NCBI GenBank assembly: GCA_011391285.1
Contig: JAABQU010000220.1
Location: 1-25,771, forward strand
DNA from: Thiobacillus sp.
GTDB lineage: Bacteria > Pseudomonadota > Gammaproteobacteria > Burkholderiales > Thiobacillaceae
Length of the DNA: 25,771 nucleotides
Reading direction: 5' to 3'
Numbering within the stretch: position 1 is the stretch's first letter; each line of letters opens with the position of its first letter. Positions 22,610 through 25,771 of the stretch are shown here, one piece after another. Below the pieces are notes generated by a model. It had not been told where the DNA came from and did not search any database. It saw only the letters and a list, made by a program, of their open reading frames with translations. Made by a program: the position numbers and the translations under genes.

Positions 22610-23968
22610 ATGTCCGGCTTTGACAACCCGTTTGACCCCGATACCCAACTGCATCGCGCAGGCTGCAGCTGTGGCCGTCACCACAGCCAGGCCGACCACG
22701 AGGCTGACATGAAGAACGAGGATGCGCGTGTGTCGCGCGTGGTCGAGTCGGCGGTGATGCGCGGGCTGTTCCCCGACGACCAGATGCGCCGCAACTTCCT
22801 GCGCGCGGTCGGCGCAGGCACGGCGATGGCGGCGATCTCGACGCTGTTCCCGATGGGCGCGGCGAAGGCACTGGCGGCGGAGCGCGGCAAGCTGGAAAAG
22901 ACCGACCTCAAGATCGGCTTCATCCCGATCACCTGCGCCACCCCCATCATCATGGCGGGACCGATGGGCTTCTATGCACGTGAAGGACTCAACGTCAGCC
23001 TGCAGAAAACCGCCGGCTGGGCAGTGATCCGCGACAAGGTGCAGAACAAGGAATACGACGCCTCGCACATGCTGTCGCCGATGCCGCTGGCGATGTCGCT
23101 GGGGCTGGGGTCGGCCAAGCAGTCGATCGACGTGGCGACGATCCAGAACATCAACGGCCAGGCCATCACCCTGCACCTGAAACACAAGGACAAGATGGAC
23201 CCCAAGGACTGGAAGGGGATGAAGTTCGGCCTGCCGTTCGACTACTCGATCCACAACCTGCTGTTGCGCTACTACCTCGCCGAGGCCGGGCTCGACCCCG
23301 ACAAGGACGTTGAGCTGCGCATGATGCCGCCGCCCGACATGGTGGCCAACCTGCGCGCCGGCAACATCGACGGCTTCCTCGGCCCCGAGCCGTTCAACCA
23401 GCGCGCGGTGTTCGAGGGCTTCGCCTTCATCCACACCCTGTCGCGTGACCTGTGGGACGGCCACCCCTGCTGCGCCTTCGGCGTGCAGGAAGGCTTCTAC
23501 AAGCAGTATCCCAACACCTACGCCGCGCTGTTCCGGGCGATCGCCAGCGCCACCGACTATGCGCACAAGCCGGAGAACCGCAAGGCGATCATCGAGGCGA
23601 TCGCCCCGGCCAACTATCTGAACCAGCCGATCCCGGTGCTGGAGCAGGTGATGACCGGGCGCTTCGCCGACGGCCTCGGCAAGGTGAGGAACGTGCCCGA
23701 CCGCGTCGACTTCGATCCCTTCCCCTGGCAGTCGATGGCGGTGTGGATCCTCACCCAGCTGAAGCGCTGGAACTACATCAAGGGCGACATCGACTACAAG
23801 ACCGTCGCCGAGGAAGTGTTCCGCGCCACCGACGCCCGCGCACGCATGGCCGAAATCGGGCTGAAGGCGCCCGCGTCCAGCTACGCCAAGCACACCATCA
23901 TGGGCAAGGTCTTCGACCCCGCGAAGCCTGCCGAATACCTCAACTCCTTTGCCATCAAACGCACATGA
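22610..23968 (+). CDS. nrtA: NrtA/CmpA family ABC transporter substrate-binding protein with Tat signal
   Basis: A 452-residue solute-binding protein of the nitrate/bicarbonate/cyanate group. It has an unusual 59-residue leader with a Cys/His cluster (AGCSCGRHHSQADH; Cys19, Cys21, His24, His25, His30) before a twin-arginine signal RRNFLRAVGAG (Arg60-Arg61) and a hydrophobic stretch ending near AKALAA. The mature domain starts about KTDLKIGFIPITCATP. Likely pocket residues by analogy with NrtA are Trp137 (AGWAVIRDK), Gln184 (INGQAITL) and His215 (DYSIHNLLLRYY). The segment DGHPCCAF (283-290) has two Cys where I recall HPEK in cyanobacterial NrtA, so the ligand may not be nitrate. The ATG at 22610 follows GAGGAG by 5-6 bases. 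It overlaps nrtB by 4 bp (ATGA). The symbol denotes the family, not a proven substrate. Confidence 0.88.
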   Translation: MSGFDNPFDPDTQLHRAGCSCGRHHSQADHEADMKNEDARVSRVVESAVMRGLFPDDQMRRNFLRAVGAGTAMAAISTLFPMGAAKALAAERGKLEKTDLKIGFIPITCATPIIMAGPMGFYAREGLNVSLQKTAGWAVIRDKVQNKEYDASHMLSPMPLAMSLGLGSAKQSIDVATIQNINGQAITLHLKHKDKMDPKDWKGMKFGLPFDYSIHNLLLRYYLAEAGLDPDKDVELRMMPPPDMVANLRAGNIDGFLGPEPFNQRAVFEGFAFIHTLSRDLWDGHPCCAFGVQEGFYKQYPNTYAALFRAIASATDYAHKPENRKAIIEAIAPANYLNQPIPVLEQVMTGRFADGLGKVRNVPDRVDFDPFPWQSMAVWILTQLKRWNYIKGDIDYKTVAEEVFRATDARARMAEIGLKAPASSYAKHTIMGKVFDPAKPAEYLNSFAIKRT

Positions 23969-24816
23969 AAACGCGACTCTCACTCGGCCAACAATCCACC
24001 CTGCTGTCGCTGGCCTTGTTCGGGGTGATCCTGCTCATCTGGCAGCTGGCGACGCTGCCGGAAACCCAAACGCTTGCGGCGGACGTCGACCCGGAATACG
24101 CCGCACTGATGGGGGGCGGTGCCTCCACGGCGGCGTCGAGCTTTCCCACCCCGGCGGCGATGGGGCAGACGGTGTGGGACAAGCTGTCCGACCCGTTCTA
24201 CGACAACGGCCCCAACGACAAGGGCATCGGCATCCAGCTCGCGTATTCGCTGGCACGCGTGCTGTCAGGTTTCTTCCTGGCGGCGGCGGTGGCGATTCCG
24301 CTCGGCTTCGTCATCGGCAACTCGCGCGTGTTCTACCAGGCGATCGACCCCTACGTGCAGGTGCTGAAACCGATCTCGCCGCTGGCGTGGATGCCGCTCG
24401 CGCTCTATACCATCAAGGACGCGTCGGCCTCGTCGATATTCGTCATCTTCATCTGCTCGCTGTGGCCGATGCTGATCAACACGGCGCACGGCGTTGCCAA
24501 CGTGCGGAAAGACTGGCTCGACGTCTCGCGCACGCTGGAAGTCAATCCGTTGCGCAAGGCTTTCCGCGTCATCCTGCCGGCCGCTGCGCCGACGATCCTG
24601 ACCGGCATGCGCATCTCCATGGGCATCGCCTGGCTGGTCATCGTCGCCGCCGAGATGCTGGTCGGCGGCACCGGCATCGGCTACTTCGTGTGGAACGAGT
24701 GGAACAACCTGTCGCTCACCAACGTGCTGTTCGCCATCCTCATGATCGGCGTCGTCGGCATGGCGCTCGACAGTGTCTTCGGCGTGCTGAGCAAGCGCGT
24801 CGCCTACCAGGAATAA
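23965..24816 (+). CDS. nrtB: NrtB-type ABC transporter permease
   Basis: A 283-residue inner-membrane permease of the nitrate/sulfonate/bicarbonate/taurine group. An N-terminal transmembrane helix (about 12-31) is followed by a periplasmic segment and about five more helices. The cytoplasmic EAA loop that docks the ATPase reads DVSRTLEVNPLRKAFRVILP (about 184-203). Segments such as KPISPLAWMPLALYTI and AWLVIVAAEMLVGGTGIGYFVWNEWN are characteristic of the family. The start ATG overlaps the nrtA stop (ATGA), so the two are translationally coupled. The reading frame is open far upstream inside nrtA, but that part is a shadow. Substrate as for the binding protein: not determinable. Confidence 0.93.
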   Translation: MKTRLSLGQQSTLLSLALFGVILLIWQLATLPETQTLAADVDPEYAALMGGGASTAASSFPTPAAMGQTVWDKLSDPFYDNGPNDKGIGIQLAYSLARVLSGFFLAAAVAIPLGFVIGNSRVFYQAIDPYVQVLKPISPLAWMPLALYTIKDASASSIFVIFICSLWPMLINTAHGVANVRKDWLDVSRTLEVNPLRKAFRVILPAAAPTILTGMRISMGIAWLVIVAAEMLVGGTGIGYFVWNEWNNLSLTNVLFAILMIGVVGMALDSVFGVLSKRVAYQE

Positions 24817-24820
24817 CACC

Positions 24821-25750
24821 ATGACCGATCCCAATCTTTCCTTCCTGCAGGTCGAAAACCTGGCGCGCGCCTACCCCGGCCCCACCGGCGGCGACGTCAC
24901 CGTGTTCGACCACGTCAACTTCCGCATCCACAAGGGCGAGTTCGTCTGCGTCACCGGCCATTCCGGCTGCGGCAAATCGACCATCCTCAACATCCTGGCC
25001 GGTCTCGACAGCGCCACCATCGGCAACGTGTTCATGGACGGACGCGAAGTCTCCGGCCCCAGCCTCGACCGCGGCGTGATCTTCCAGAGCCATGCGCTGA
25101 TGCCCTGGCTCAGCGTGCTGGAAAACGTGTCCTTCGCGGTGAAATCGCGCTGGTCGAGTTGGAACAAGCAGAAAGTACGCGACCACGCCATGCGCTACAT
25201 CGAGCTGGTCGGTCTGAAGGGCGCCGAGCACAAGAAGCCGTCACAATTGTCGGGCGGCATGAAGCAGCGTGTCGGCATCGCCCGCGCCTTCTCGATCGAG
25301 CCGAAGATGCTGTTAATGGACGAGCCCTTCGGCGCGCTCGACGCGCTGACGCGCGGCGTCATCCAGGAAGAACTGCTGAAGATCTGCGCCGAGACGCAGC
25401 AGACCGTGTTCATGATCACCCACGACGTCGACGAAGCCATTCTCCTGTCCGACAAGATCATGCTGATGTCGAACGGCCCGCACGCGCGCATCGCCGAGAT
25501 CGTCAACAACACCCTGCCGCGTCCGCGCGAGCGCAGCTCCATCCACAAGCATCCGCACTACTACCCGATCCGTAACCACCTGGTCGATTTCCTGGTGAGC
25601 CGGTCGAAGCAGTTCGGCGCCCTGCGCGCCGCGCCCGACGCCCCCAGTTCGCCCGTCGTGTTCGATCCGGCCGATCTGGTCGAGGCCGAACCGGTTGCCT
25701 TTACCACGCCGCCCGTCGGCAAACCCCACATCCACCTCGTCAACGCTTAA
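24821..25750 (+). CDS. nrtD: NrtD-type ABC transporter ATP-binding protein
   Basis: A 309-residue ATPase that powers the importer. Walker A is GHSGCGKST (about 46-54), the Q-loop FQSHALMPW, the signature LSGGMKQRVGIARA, Walker B LLMDEPFGALD, and the switch His in THDVDEA. It is the single-domain form, without the fused solute-binding domain of cyanobacterial NrtC. A C-terminal tail of about 75 residues after the ATPase core includes YPIRNHLVDFLVSR, common in this group, and a Pro/Ala/Val-rich end of no known role. It starts 4 bases after nrtB, and another gene begins 11 bases after its stop, so the operon continues beyond the window. Confidence 0.94.
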   Translation: MTDPNLSFLQVENLARAYPGPTGGDVTVFDHVNFRIHKGEFVCVTGHSGCGKSTILNILAGLDSATIGNVFMDGREVSGPSLDRGVIFQSHALMPWLSVLENVSFAVKSRWSSWNKQKVRDHAMRYIELVGLKGAEHKKPSQLSGGMKQRVGIARAFSIEPKMLLMDEPFGALDALTRGVIQEELLKICAETQQTVFMITHDVDEAILLSDKIMLMSNGPHARIAEIVNNTLPRPRERSSIHKHPHYYPIRNHLVDFLVSRSKQFGALRAAPDAPSSPVVFDPADLVEAEPVAFTTPPVGKPHIHLVNA

Positions 25751-25761
25751 GGACCTTCATC

Positions 25762-25771
25762 ATGACCCGCA
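25762..25771 (+). CDS. Start of a further gene in the nrt operon, truncated by the window end
   Basis: ATGACCCGC begins at 25762, 11 bases after the nrtD stop, with TAAGGA about 8 bases upstream as ribosome site. Only three codons (Met-Thr-Arg) are visible, so the product cannot be named. In related operons the next gene is often cyanase or a nitrate/nitrite reductase component, which would tell the transporter's substrate. Confidence 0.45.

Noticed and set aside
22367..23983. Open frame of 538 codons antisense to nrtA
   Set aside because: It is low-complexity (Gly/Val/His/Arg-rich) and covers a well-supported nrtA gene with a strong ribosome site.

Overview
The window is about 25.8 kb of GC-rich chromosomal DNA with dense coding, short gaps and many 4-bp stop/start overlaps. 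Gene content and protein wording (a CoaBC-Dut pair, a yqgE-ruvX-pyrR-pyrB-pyrC' cluster, class I fructose-1,6-bisphosphatase, a NifA-type sigma-54 activator, an NrtABC-type transporter) point to a betaproteobacterium. A Thiobacillus-like autotroph is my best guess, but that is an inference. I see no rRNA, tRNA, CRISPR array, insertion sequence or prophage.

Layout. 1-1683 (+): coaBC and dut, closed by a strong hairpin. 1868-3310 (+): a membrane diguanylate cyclase. 3294-8528 (-): a tightly overlapped operon read yqgE, ruvX, pyrR, pyrB, pyrC'/pyrX, lnt; the dihydroorotase-like member has lost most metal ligands and is probably a structural partner of PyrB. 8612-10969 (+): a CPD photolyase, a small coiled-coil membrane protein and a helix-hairpin-helix (DUF4332) protein. 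11180-13291 (+): a GGDEF-EAL protein with a membrane sensor, bracketed by two identical terminators. 13359-17790 (-): YqiA-like esterase, RNase II-family nuclease, TonB-like protein and fbp. 17791-18203: a non-coding stretch with a dispersed repeat and further inverted repeats.

18204-25771 is the most interesting part. A NifA-like sigma-54 activator with a GAF sensor lies between two transcription units. Downstream on its own strand is an operon of an OsmC-family protein, an acyl-CoA-dehydrogenase-fold flavoprotein without an obvious C-terminal catalytic Glu, a DUF302 protein and a rubredoxin. Divergent from it is a NrtA-NrtB-NrtD type ABC importer. Both units have a -24/-12 element with a perfect TGGCACG box, and both carry a TGTCAAC motif about 90-100 bp upstream of it, where a sigma-54 activator would bind. 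I infer one regulon that couples import of a small solute to a flavin/rubredoxin redox step. The substrate cannot be read from the sequence; the truncated gene beginning at 25762 would be the best clue.
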